A DNA stretch of 64,000 bases from Aquiflexum lacus (GTDB lineage Bacteria; Bacteroidota; Bacteroidia; Cytophagales; Cyclobacteriaceae). A program made the position numbers and the translations under genes. The notes beneath the pieces were generated by a model. That model was not told the DNA's origin. It worked only from the letters and a program-made list of their open reading frames with translations, and ran no database searches. Shown here piece after piece: positions 18,701 through 27,100 of this stretch; position 1 is the first letter of the stretch; each line of letters starts with the position of its first letter. The stretch is taken from contig NZ_JABFHF010000004.1 of the NCBI RefSeq assembly GCF_015476655.1, positions 62,001 to 126,000 on the forward strand, written 5' to 3'.

Positions 18701-19095
18701 TGGTAGCTCAAGATATGGGCAGGGTTTTGTTAAATCTGATCAACAATGCGTTTTTTGCGGTCAATGCACGAAAGAAAATGGGAGAAGATGGGTATAAACC
18801 AACCGTGAAGATTTCAACTGCCTATTCCCCACCTCAGGATAAACAGGGGGCTATGGTAAAAATCTCCGTAAAAGACAACGGAACGGGCATCCCCTACTCC
18901 ATTAAAGACAAAATCTTTCAGCCTTTTTTCACGACTAAGCCGACAGGGCAGGGAACAGGATTGGGATTATCATTATCTTATGATATCGTGAAGGCGCATG
19001 GAGGGGAGTTGAAAGTGGAAAGCCACCTTGCCGACGAGGCAAGTGAAGTACAGAATGGCTGTGAATTTATTATCCAATTACCCATAGCTGATTAA
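15706..19095 (+). CDS. Propeller/Y_Y_Y sensor histidine kinase (operon gene 5)
   Basis: 1129 aa. Signal peptide (LFKYTLGIFLFLIVLTFQAFGQ), 14 propeller repeats (LWIGTHGGLDQYDP type; blade 4 carries an insertion rich in Gly), Y_Y_Y domain, membrane segment about 805-825, coiled coil, DHp His881 in HEIQNPLNF, HATPase with DNGTGIP and GTGLGLS. The DHp loop here is a plain acidic helix-breaking stretch (EELDKGAIEEAKAISADI) without heptamer repeats, like the 44414 kinase, and probably represents the ancestral form. A short palindrome sits near the C-terminus. Spacing is 4 bp from gene 4 and 2 bp to gene 6. The sensor resembles that of the 27637 kinase, suggesting duplication. Confidence 0.94.
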   Translation: MKHLFKYTLGIFLFLIVLTFQAFGQQIEFNSVTPPDGGNFTFVTGITQDVNGFMWYATKKGLYSFDGKNVTSYQNNPLNPNSIMGNFLESVYADHDGTLWVGSLGIGLDHFDPESGIFTHFTHDPNDSESLSSDTVTVILRDKQGTLWIGTHGGLDQYDPKTNKFNHYRYSPDDTTSISNNQVRCMYEDSEGRLWIGTGSPYLDNGGGPDAGGLNLFDRETGKFTRYMHDPNNSKSLLTNKISAIFEDKQGNLWIGTSKLGLHKMNRKDGIFELLVYDPSNPEKLSSPPITTAGPDYEHITFINQDAAGSLWYGTVDAGLFYFSADVGKIVNYKRTAGSTEGFNDLGAWTSFNSRDGILWIGSTQGNIHHIDPLHKEIPHTLISTANVNSFYEEPDGTFWMGTNQGVIRIKNGIEERYLIDSNPANADANIVYSIRADKQGNIWFGSTGGLNLWDRKNEKFIRYINDPNNSNSLSNNNVTWVYEDKEGNFWVSTFRGLNLMDRKTGRFTQYFKNPANTEPFGENLITDLLETKDGRLWVGAWNTGGISSFDRENKTFKNYLMGTGIVSIYQDTDGVLWIGGYDGFYRYNADIDNFIRYTDSGSPSGIAEITSIVEDDQKILWLGTSSGIVKINAQRNENTLFGKNFGITNSLTLNSGFKRSNGKIYFGDATGYFSFSPVELIQKLRVPEIAITSFRLSDQKVTPGEGSLLKESLSLVKEIQLKYNQNVFSFDIGVIDYAKPEQNQMIYYLENYDINWLQATGRTVYYFNVPPGKYTFRVKGANSYGVWAEKKIDIIILPPWWGTWWAYSIYVLLFGAAIFGFDRFQRERLLKAEREKNREKELIHAKEIEKAYTELKTTQTQLIQAEKMASLGELTAGIAHEIQNPLNFVNNFSEVSHELMDEMNEELDKGAIEEAKAISADIKQNLEKITHHGKRADAIVKGMLAHSRSSSGEKIPTDINALADEYLRLSYHGLRAKDKSFNADFNTDFDPNLPKVDLVAQDMGRVLLNLINNAFFAVNARKKMGEDGYKPTVKISTAYSPPQDKQGAMVKISVKDNGTGIPYSIKDKIFQPFFTTKPTGQGTGLGLSLSYDIVKAHGGELKVESHLADEASEVQNGCEFIIQLPIAD
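19027..19043 (+). repeat. Short palindrome CTTGCC/GGCAAG near the C-terminus of the 15706 kinase
   Basis: 17 bp with 6-bp arms and a 5-nt centre. It lies at the same C-terminal loop as the CCTGCCT/AGGCAGG elements of the 8226 and 44414 kinases and may be a diverged member. Confidence 0.6.
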
Positions 19096-19097
19096 AT

Positions 19098-21362
19098 ATG
19101 AATAAAATATCGAGTCTCATAATTTTTGTTTTGGTATTCCTCTGTATCGAGTCATCTTCTGCACAAAATCCCAAGATTGCACAATATGATAGTCTGATAG
19201 CAATTGCCCCAACAGATACTGGAAGAATTAACTTGATCTTGAAAAAGCTGGATGTTCTCAGCACGATCAACCTTGATTCGGCAATCAACTTGGCCTTGAC
19301 AACACTTGGAGACGCCCAGCGCATCAGTTTTTACCGTGGGGAGATGGATCTGCGAACTTCTCTTTTTACCAATTATTCCTTTAAAGGCAACTTCAAATCA
19401 GCTGCAGAACAATTGGGAGAGTTGGAAAATACGATCAAACCATCCAAGGATTCAATAGAGTTTGCGGTTTTATACTCCAATAAGGGAATGTTTTACGGCA
19501 TGCAGAGCAAATACGATTCATCCATTTTTTTCTATGAAAAGGCATTGAGGATAAATGAACAGGTAGGTAATAAAAACCGCATTGCCCTGATCAATTCAAA
19601 CATCGCCATCGCCTATCAACAGCAGTCAAATTTTCCGATGGCCTTACAATACCAGCAAAAATCACTTCAAACATATGAGGAGTTGGAAGATAGTGAAATA
19701 GGACAAGCCTATACACTTGTCAATATGGCCATCACTCATTTCATGACGGGAGATCATATCAGGGCAGAAAGTACTTTCCTAAGGTCGATAGAGCTTGCCA
19801 AAAAAGTTCAGTTGCAAAATGTAGAACTTTACGCATATTCGAATCTCGCAGGCCTATATGCAGATGAAAATAAATGGCAAAGCAGTTATGAATATGCCAT
19901 GAAGGCAGCCGAATTGGGCGGCAATATGGGAGATCAGGGAATAGAAGGTGCCAGTTTGTCGAAAGCTTCACAGGCTCTTGTAAACTTGAACCAGCCCGAA
20001 AAAGCAATAGCATTATCCAAGGAGGCAATCACATTGGCGGAATTATCTACCCTTCCAATGAATATCAACCAAGCTTATTCCTCTATGGGTTATGCCTTGA
20101 TGGCGCAAAAGCGCTGGAAAGAAGCTATTCCATACTATGAAAAGGGTTTTGAAAATCTTCAAAACTCAGATATCTATACTGCCCACATCGGTATGGTTAC
20201 CAAACAATTATCGGAATGCTATGAAAATACCGGTAACTACGCTAAAGCCCTTGAGCTATTCAAGCAATCCAAAAGTATTGATGATTCGGTACGGCAGAAG
20301 GAAAATATCCGAAAAGCAACCGAACTGACGATGAATTATGAGTTTGAGAAAAAGATGACTACAGCTCAGGCCATTCAGGAAGCAAAAGATGAGATAATGT
20401 ATACCCGGCAGGTTGCATTGATCATTGGCCTTATTCTTTCCTTGATTTTGATCCTAGGGGCTCTAGCTGCATATTTTGGAAAAAAGAAAGCCAATGTATT
20501 GTTGAGCAACCAGAAGCAAGAGATTGAACAAACCCTCAGGAAACTCAAAAATACCCAAGCCCAGCTTATTCAATCCGAAAAAATGGCAAGTCTTGGTGAG
20601 CTCACCTCAGGCATTGCCCATGAGATTCAGAACCCGCTGAATTTCATGAATAATTTTAGTGAGGTCAGCGCGGAGATGGTGGAAGAGATTGAAGAAGAAA
20701 GGGTCAAGAGCCAAGATACGAGAGACGAGACATTGGTGAGTGAAATACTTGGGGATATCAAACAAAACTTGAAGAAAATCAATCATCATGGCAAAAGGGC
20801 AGATGCCATAGTGAAGGGGATGTTGGAGCATAGCAAAACAGGTTCGGGAGAAAAAGAATTAACCGATCTGAATGCTTTGGTCAAAGAGTATCTCAAAATT
20901 ACTTATCAGGGCTTCAAGGTCAAAAATAAGGATGTCGATATTAAGCTGATCAGCGACTACGATCTCTCCCTTCCCAAGGTCGAAATTGTCCGACCGGAAA
21001 TAGGAAAGGTATTGCTGAATATTTTGAATAATGCTTTTTATGCTGTAGGGAATGGGCATGTAGGGACAGGGCATGCCATGTCCCTACAACCTACGGTGAC
21101 CGTCTCCACCAAAAACCACGGCGATAAAATTGAAATCTCCATCTCCGACAACGGCCCCGGCATCCCCGATGCCATCAAAGACAAAATCTTTCAGCCTTTC
21201 TTCACTACCAAGCCTTCCGGCCAGGGAACAGGATTGGGTTTATCCTTATCTTATGATATTGTAAAAGCGCATGGGGGGGAGATCAGTGTAGAATCCAGAG
21301 ATGGAGAGGGCCTGACTGCCGGAGAGGCAGGAACTGAGATCACAATCACATTAAAGATATAA
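19098..21362 (+). CDS. TPR sensor histidine kinase (operon gene 6)
   Basis: 754 aa. Signal peptide (ISSLIIFVLVFLCIESSSAQ), a long extracytoplasmic TPR array (for example YDSSIFFYEKALRINEQVGN, FPMALQYQQKSLQTYEELED) to about residue 420, membrane segment about 438-460, coiled coil, DHp His508. The H-box region reads [16 protein letters not shown], with Ser replacing the usual Ala. The HATPase has NILNNAFYAV, DNGPGIP and GTGLGLS. Four heptamer-like units lie in the DHp loop, and there are palindromes after the N box and near the C-terminus. It begins 2 bp after gene 5 and is the last gene of the six-kinase operon; a 495-bp gap follows. Ligand and partner receiver are unknown. Confidence 0.93.
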   Translation: MNKISSLIIFVLVFLCIESSSAQNPKIAQYDSLIAIAPTDTGRINLILKKLDVLSTINLDSAINLALTTLGDAQRISFYRGEMDLRTSLFTNYSFKGNFKSAAEQLGELENTIKPSKDSIEFAVLYSNKGMFYGMQSKYDSSIFFYEKALRINEQVGNKNRIALINSNIAIAYQQQSNFPMALQYQQKSLQTYEELEDSEIGQAYTLVNMAITHFMTGDHIRAESTFLRSIELAKKVQLQNVELYAYSNLAGLYADENKWQSSYEYAMKAAELGGNMGDQGIEGASLSKASQALVNLNQPEKAIALSKEAITLAELSTLPMNINQAYSSMGYALMAQKRWKEAIPYYEKGFENLQNSDIYTAHIGMVTKQLSECYENTGNYAKALELFKQSKSIDDSVRQKENIRKATELTMNYEFEKKMTTAQAIQEAKDEIMYTRQVALIIGLILSLILILGALAAYFGKKKANVLLSNQKQEIEQTLRKLKNTQAQLIQSEKMASLGELTSGIAHEIQNPLNFMNNFSEVSAEMVEEIEEERVKSQDTRDETLVSEILGDIKQNLKKINHHGKRADAIVKGMLEHSKTGSGEKELTDLNALVKEYLKITYQGFKVKNKDVDIKLISDYDLSLPKVEIVRPEIGKVLLNILNNAFYAVGNGHVGTGHAMSLQPTVTVSTKNHGDKIEISISDNGPGIPDAIKDKIFQPFFTTKPSGQGTGLGLSLSYDIVKAHGGEISVESRDGEGLTAGEAGTEITITLKI
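20703..20730 (+). repeat. Four heptamer-like units in the DHp loop of the 19098 kinase
   Basis: GTCAAGA, GCCAAGA, TACGAGA, GACGAGA. A shorter and more diverged member of the array family. Confidence 0.75.
21060..21087 (+). repeat. 28-bp palindrome with one mismatch after the N box (19098 kinase)
   Basis: GTAGGGACAGGGCA pairs with TGCCATGTCCCTAC except for one position. Same site and family as the elements at 9924 and 15408. Confidence 0.88.
21311..21331 (+). repeat. Degenerate CCTG..GCC/GGCAGG palindrome near the C-terminus of the 19098 kinase
   Basis: 21 bp, read as LTAGEAG, in the C-terminal loop. It is a diverged member of the CCTGCCT/AGGCAGG family. Confidence 0.6.
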
Positions 21363-21857
21363 TAAATAATTCAAAGCTTATCCTAAAGAATAAAATATGT
21401 GAAGTTCAAGAATGGGATTAAATGAGAACAAAAAAGATAATTGATCCGCACAAAAAATCATCCCTTACCAGATTCAGGCAGGGATTTATTCCACATAGAT
21501 GGTTAATTGTTACCTCCTTGTTCGGGCAGGATCTACCGGTGCGGTACGGGCAGGATCTACGGAAAACTCGGAAAAATCTTCATCCGCCATTTCATCATCG
21601 TTGGAAGACTCATTGGGAGAAGAATCATTATCTTGGTCATCCGAATCTGAATCAACCATTTCTAAATATGATTCTAATTCCGTATAGAAAAATAAAATAA
21701 AGGTATTTCCGGTAATAGAATAGTTTCTTTTCATGATTTTAAATTTAAACTGCAAATAATATGTATTAAAGTTAGTTTTTTAAGTTAAAAATCCAAGTTT
21801 TATTACTTTGAAATTCGTCCTTTCCTATTCTAAAAATCAATAAATTATAATTTACAA
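21363..21857. other. Intergenic stretch between kinase operons
   Basis: 495 bp with no gene that can be supported. It holds a 14-bp direct repeat (CGGGCAGGATCTAC at 21523-21536 and 21547-21560). A small minus-strand frame (21510-21755, better start at about 21734) would encode a ~74-residue protein with a very acidic Asp/Ser-rich C-terminal half. No homology is recognised, so it is only a possibility. A near-match to the -7 box (TTACTTTG) lies upstream of the 21858 gene. Confidence 0.5.
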
Positions 21858-24062
21858 ATGAAAGTCCATTATAGATCATATGGGTTCAAACTTGGAAGGG
21901 TCTCTTTTCTTGTTTTTTGTATTCTTATCATTTTCGGGTTAGCTGTACAATCACAGACCCTCGAAAAACTAAAAGCTGATCTCGACAACCTTTCCGCAAA
22001 GCAAGGCTATGCCAAGGATACTGTTTACCTAAACAAAGCCAATGACCTCGGTTTTATGCTGGCAGAAAGTAATCCTGACAGTGCTTTCGTTTTTCTTGAT
22101 AAGCAGATTTTGATGTGCCGTGAAGCCAATTTTAAAAAGGGCGAATCCGAAGCTTTGAAAATATATGGAAATGCACTCCAAAATAAGGGTGATTTTGTTA
22201 ATTCCTTGGAGTATTACAAAAATGCGCTCAGCATCGCAGAAAGTATCCCTGATGATAGCTTGATTCCGGGAATATTGAATAACATCGGATTGGTATACTT
22301 CAATCTTGGAAATTATGCAGAGGCATTGGGTAATTTTTTTGAAGCGATAAAAGGAGCTGAAAATACTCGGAATTTGAATGTTGAAGCGGCTGCTTTGAAC
22401 AACATCGCCATGATATATTTTGAACAGGGAAAATTAGAGGAAGCTAAATCCAAATATCTGGAGATGCTTGCTATTTATAGTGAACTGGGAAATCAGGGAC
22501 GGATGATTCTTGCCTATAACAATATCGGAGATGTGGCGCTCAAGCAGAACAAACCCCTGGAAGCCCTTGAAAATCTTAAGATAGCCCATACCTCTTCCCT
22601 GGCTTTACAGAGTCCCGAATTTATAGAAATGACCGCCCGGACAATGGCTGATATTTATGTTGCGCTTGACAGTATGGATAAGGCCGAATATTTATACCGA
22701 CAGTCCATCGCCATTGCCAAAGAAAAAGGGTATGGCGTCCCTTATTCCCATTCTTTGATAGGATTGGCAGAATTGTTTTATAGAAAGGGAAGCTACCAAG
22801 AGGCCCTCGTATATGCCGATGAAGGATTGGAACAGGCCAATAAAATGGGTCAGGTCATGCAACAGCGCAACGCACATGAATTGTTGGCTAAAATCAATGA
22901 AAAGGAAAATGACTACAGTGAAGCCCTGAATAACTTCAAGCTGTTTAAGCAATACAACGACAGCATAAATAATGCTCAAGGACAGCGCTTGGCAGCAACA
23001 CTGGAGTCTGAATTTGAATTTTCCAAGAAGACCTTGGAATTTGAAAAAGCCAGTCTGCGGCAACGTTGGCTGATTTTTTCAGCATTTATAGGATTGTTCA
23101 CATTTTTGGTAATTCTCTTTATTGTTTTTAGAAACAGGAACAAATTGGACAAAGCTTACCAAATTCTGAAGGGAAAAAATCTTGAAATTGAAAATAAAAA
23201 TGAAAAACTTGAAAATGCACTGGATCAATTGAAATCAACACAATTGCAGCTTATTCATTCCGAAAAAATGGCCTCATTGGGCGAACTCACAGCCGGTATC
23301 GCCCATGAAATCCAGAATCCGTTGAATTTTGTAAATAATTTTTCGGAGGTCAGTAGCGAGATGATCGTTGAGATTGAGCAAGAAAGAGCCAAAAGCCAAG
23401 AAGCAAGAGACGAGACTTTGGTCAGCGAAATACTGGAGGATATCAAACAAAACCTTACAAAGATCAATCACCACGGAAATCGGGCCGGTTCCATTGTCAA
23501 AGGGATGCTCGAGCACAGCCGTACGACTACAGGTGAGAAAGTACTTACCGATATCAATGCCCTGGCAGATGAGTATCTCAGACTATCCTATCACGGCTTA
23601 AGAGCCAAGGATAAAAACTTCAATGCCGACTTTAAAACAGATTTTGATCCCAATCTCCCCAAGGTGAATGTGGTGGCACAGGATATCAGCAGGGTTATAT
23701 TGAACCTGATCAACAATGCTTTTCAGGCATGTTCTACCCCCCAGCCCCCCCGAAATATCGGGACAGGCTCTGAAGGGGGAGAATCTCATATCCCAACGGT
23801 ATCCGTTAAAACAACGGCAACCAAGTCCCCTTCAGGGGATTTAGGGGTACAAATCTCCATCTCCGACAACGGCCCCGGCATTCCCGACGCCATCAAAGAC
23901 AAAATCTTCCAGCCATTCTTTACTACCAAGCCTACAGGACAGGGGACAGGATTGGGATTGAGTCTGAGCTATGATATTGTGAAGGCGCATGGGGGGGAGA
24001 TACGCCTGGATAGCGAGGAGGGTAAAGGAAGTAAGTTTCTCATCAACATCCCTGCCTATTGA
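21858..24062 (+). CDS. TPR sensor histidine kinase
   Basis: 734 aa. An N-terminal hydrophobic export segment ([18 protein letters not shown]) is followed by an extracytoplasmic TPR array with clear repeats ([57 protein letters not shown]). Membrane segment about 404-424, coiled coil, DHp His483 in HEIQNPLNF, HATPase with [17 protein letters not shown] and GTGLGLS. The N-terminal half of the HATPase ([24 protein letters not shown]) matches the 15706, 27637 and 44414 kinases rather than the TPR paralogs, so the core is a mosaic. It carries a heptamer-like DHp loop and two palindromic elements between the N and G1 boxes. The 111-bp gap to the next kinase contains a candidate promoter. Confidence 0.93.
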   Translation: MKVHYRSYGFKLGRVSFLVFCILIIFGLAVQSQTLEKLKADLDNLSAKQGYAKDTVYLNKANDLGFMLAESNPDSAFVFLDKQILMCREANFKKGESEALKIYGNALQNKGDFVNSLEYYKNALSIAESIPDDSLIPGILNNIGLVYFNLGNYAEALGNFFEAIKGAENTRNLNVEAAALNNIAMIYFEQGKLEEAKSKYLEMLAIYSELGNQGRMILAYNNIGDVALKQNKPLEALENLKIAHTSSLALQSPEFIEMTARTMADIYVALDSMDKAEYLYRQSIAIAKEKGYGVPYSHSLIGLAELFYRKGSYQEALVYADEGLEQANKMGQVMQQRNAHELLAKINEKENDYSEALNNFKLFKQYNDSINNAQGQRLAATLESEFEFSKKTLEFEKASLRQRWLIFSAFIGLFTFLVILFIVFRNRNKLDKAYQILKGKNLEIENKNEKLENALDQLKSTQLQLIHSEKMASLGELTAGIAHEIQNPLNFVNNFSEVSSEMIVEIEQERAKSQEARDETLVSEILEDIKQNLTKINHHGNRAGSIVKGMLEHSRTTTGEKVLTDINALADEYLRLSYHGLRAKDKNFNADFKTDFDPNLPKVNVVAQDISRVILNLINNAFQACSTPQPPRNIGTGSEGGESHIPTVSVKTTATKSPSGDLGVQISISDNGPGIPDAIKDKIFQPFFTTKPTGQGTGLGLSLSYDIVKAHGGEIRLDSEEGKGSKFLINIPAY
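23737..23781 (+). repeat. Palindromic element with CCCGA/TCGGG core (21858 kinase)
   Basis: The core CCCGA-AATA-TCGGG at 23749-23762 lies within a C-rich/G-rich flank. It encodes an extra Pro/Gly-rich loop after NNAFQAC. Same loop as the GTAGGGAC-type palindromes of other kinases but a different repeat family. Confidence 0.8.
23826..23839 (+). repeat. Hairpin TCCCC/GGGGA before the G1 box (21858 kinase)
   Basis: A 5-bp stem with a TTCA loop followed by TTTAGGGG, read as KSPSGDLGV. It inserts at the strand before DNGPGIP, where other paralogs carry the CCGAG/CTCGG element. Confidence 0.65.
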
Positions 24063-24148
24063 ATTAGATTTTTTGCACAAAGTCATAGTCAATAAAAAGA
24101 GAATCAATTATTTAAGTGAGTATTCATATGTGATTATTTAATTTTTTT

Positions 24149-24156
24149 TAATTTTG
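24149..24156 (+). promoter_or_regulatory. Candidate -7 box upstream of the 24174 kinase
   Basis: TAATTTTG matches TAnnTTTG exactly and lies 17 bp before the ATG. The region is very AT-rich and no TTG -33 box is evident, so chance occurrence is possible. Confidence 0.35.
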
Positions 24157-24173
24157 GTAAAACCAAAAAGTAT

Positions 24174-27100
24174 ATGCACATTAAATCAATAGTGCTGGCG
24201 CTGCTTATTATTATACTAATTCGGGAGGAAATCAATGCTCAAGATAATTCGAGGCGAATACCATTTTTTGAAAAATGGCCTCTCATACAAGATCGGCAAG
24301 GATATATCTGGTATGTCGATAATGCTGGAAATATCGGCAGATGGCTTTATGGTGACCCCCAAAGTGATGCAGATATTTTGGAAGAACTTTCAGGTTGCGA
24401 TTTTGTCAATATTGTAAAGGAAGACATAGAAGGAAAAATATGGATATCAACCGGGTGCAGGTTTTTACGTTTCGATCCCATCCTTAAAGAGTTTGATGAC
24501 ATCCAACAGGCGATTTATGATCAAACAAATTATAGGCAAACTCATACGGAATCATGGTATGAAGATCCAACGGGTACGGTTTGGTTTGGAGGCAGTGCAT
24601 TAATAAGTTATTCGCTAAAAACAAAAGAAATCAACACCCTTTTTCCTTCAGACGGTGATGGGGTAAGATTCAATTTATTTGGAGGGACTGGTCATACTAT
24701 TTGGCTATCTGGCTTAGAGAGAAAAAGAGGTTTAACTTTCAGCCAATATGATCCCGAAGAGAAAAAGGTTGTCCGCACGTTAAACTTTGATCTTGCAAAT
24801 TCTAATGTTGGCAGGTATATGACAGCATATGTAAATACTGAGAAATTATTAGGTACTCAGGACGAATCTTACTTGGTGTATATCGGAGGAACCGTTCACG
24901 AGTTTAACCCTAATGCCGGCACACTAATCTTGTTGCCGGTTCCCGCCACTTATGGTCGTCCCAATGGCATCAGTAGCAATGCTACCGAAAACTATATCTC
25001 CACAAACAAGGGAGCTATATTGAAATTAGATCCATCCACCAAATCATTTGAACTTGTATGGCAGTACAAGGAAGGAAAAGAAATTGAAGCTATTATCCCC
25101 GCAAAAATAGGAGCTAACGCAATCGTCTGTGTAGAAAATGGTTTGTATCCTCTTGATGGTCGCACCTCTTTGTTCGAGAATGCGATGGAAATGAATGATT
25201 CCTTAGCACGTCAGTTATCATTTAGAGGATTGAACATTATAAACGGTAAAGCCTATGTTAACTTTAGACGAGGACCAGTCGCATTAAATCAAAAATATCT
25301 GAACGACTCTATTCAAATTAGACCCGCCTTTCAATATCCTGATGGCATGGCGTATATGATTGGCTCATTACCCTCCACAAGTCAATTTTGGGTGGCAGTT
25401 AGATATTATCCTTTTCAACATCCGGATTTGCATCCTTCCCTTAATTTATGCGACAGCACCGGAAAAATACTTAAATCTTACAATGACCCGGTTTTGGATT
25501 CTCTTGTCAAAACAGGCGTATTTATGCAAATACTTTCGGATTCCATTCGCAATTCATGGTTAATTATGACAAATGGTAAAATCGGAAAGTTTGATAGGAA
25601 GGAAGAAAAATTCGAAATACTGAAGGCCCTTAAGTCGTTTGGTTTGTTTAATCCCAAAGTCGTATTGGACAACAAAAATAATTTATGGGTCGGAAGCCGT
25701 GCCAATGGATTGTTTCAATACGACCATACAAAAAATGAGTACTTAGAGTATCGTCATGACCCAAATGATTCAAACTCTATAAGCAGCGACAATGTTAGTG
25801 CATTGTACACAAGTCTATCAGGACAGATATGGGTAGGAACTACCAACAAGGGTATTTCTATTTTTAACCCTTCCACAGGAAAAGCAACACATCTCACTAG
25901 AAAAAACGGTTTGCCTGAATTGATGATTACGGATATTACCGAAGATCGAAATGGTGTATTCTGGGTGACGACACGCCAATTCCTTTGCAAATGGGAACCT
26001 TCCGAAAATCGTTTTATCGTTTTCAGAAATCAGGACGGTATTGCATTTGATGCATCATTTGTCGAAAAGGTTTTTTTTGAGGAAAAACAAGGTTTGATGT
26101 ATTTAGTGCACAGCGAAGGTATCCGTTCGTTTAATCCTGACAGTATTGGAAATTATCATTCTTTTGTCCCCCCTGTACTTCTCACAGATTTTTCAATTGG
26201 GAATAAGAAAGTCAATGTTGGATCGGATGATGCCGTGTTGCCGAAGGCGATCAATTTTATGCAAAAAATCAATCTACGGTTTTCACAAAATAAATTCACT
26301 ATTCAATATGCGGCAGTTGATTATTATGGAAATGTAGAGTATGCCTATCGGTTAGTTGGATTTGATGATGACTGGCAATTTGTAAAGCATAAAACGGAAG
26401 CGATATACACCAATATCCCCCCTGGTAACTATAAGTTTCAGGTAAAAGCTGCAAACCATCAGGGCTATTGGAGTGAGGTACGTGACCTTGCTATCAAAAT
26501 TAGGGCACCATGGTACCGCACATGGTTGGCGTATGGAATTTATGCTTTATTCATGGTTGGACTAGTCTGGAGAATTCACTTGATCCAAAAAGCAAGAACC
26601 ATCCGAATAGAACGTGAAAAAACCAAAGACAAGGAACTTGCACAGGCAAAAGAAATTGAAAAGGCTTATTCAGAACTCAAATCCACCCAAGCCCAACTCA
26701 TCCAATCCGAAAAAATGGCCTCTCTTGGAGAACTCACAGCAGGCATTGCCCATGAGATTCAGAATCCTTTGAATTTTGTCAATAACTTCTCGGAGGTAAG
26801 TGCGGAGTTGGTGGACGAAATTAAAGAGACAAGAGCCAAGAGCCAAGAATCAAGACCTAAAACCGAAGAGGATGAGATAGAAGATGAAATTCTGGAGGAT
26901 ATTAAACAAAACCTGGAAAAGATTAACCACCACGGCAAACGTGCTGATGCGATAGTGAAAGGGATGCTGGAGCATAGTAGGTCGGGTTCAGGAGAAAAGG
27001 AATTGACCAATCTGAATACTCTGGCCAAAGAGTACCTGAACCTCGCCTATCAGGGTTTCAAGGCCAAAAACAAAGATGTTGAGATAGAACTCAAAACTGA

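Noticed and set aside
21422-21700. Plus-strand small reading frames in the gap after the six-kinase operon
   Set aside because: No recognisable product, no start context, and a competing minus-strand frame over the same bases; kept only as a note on the gap.
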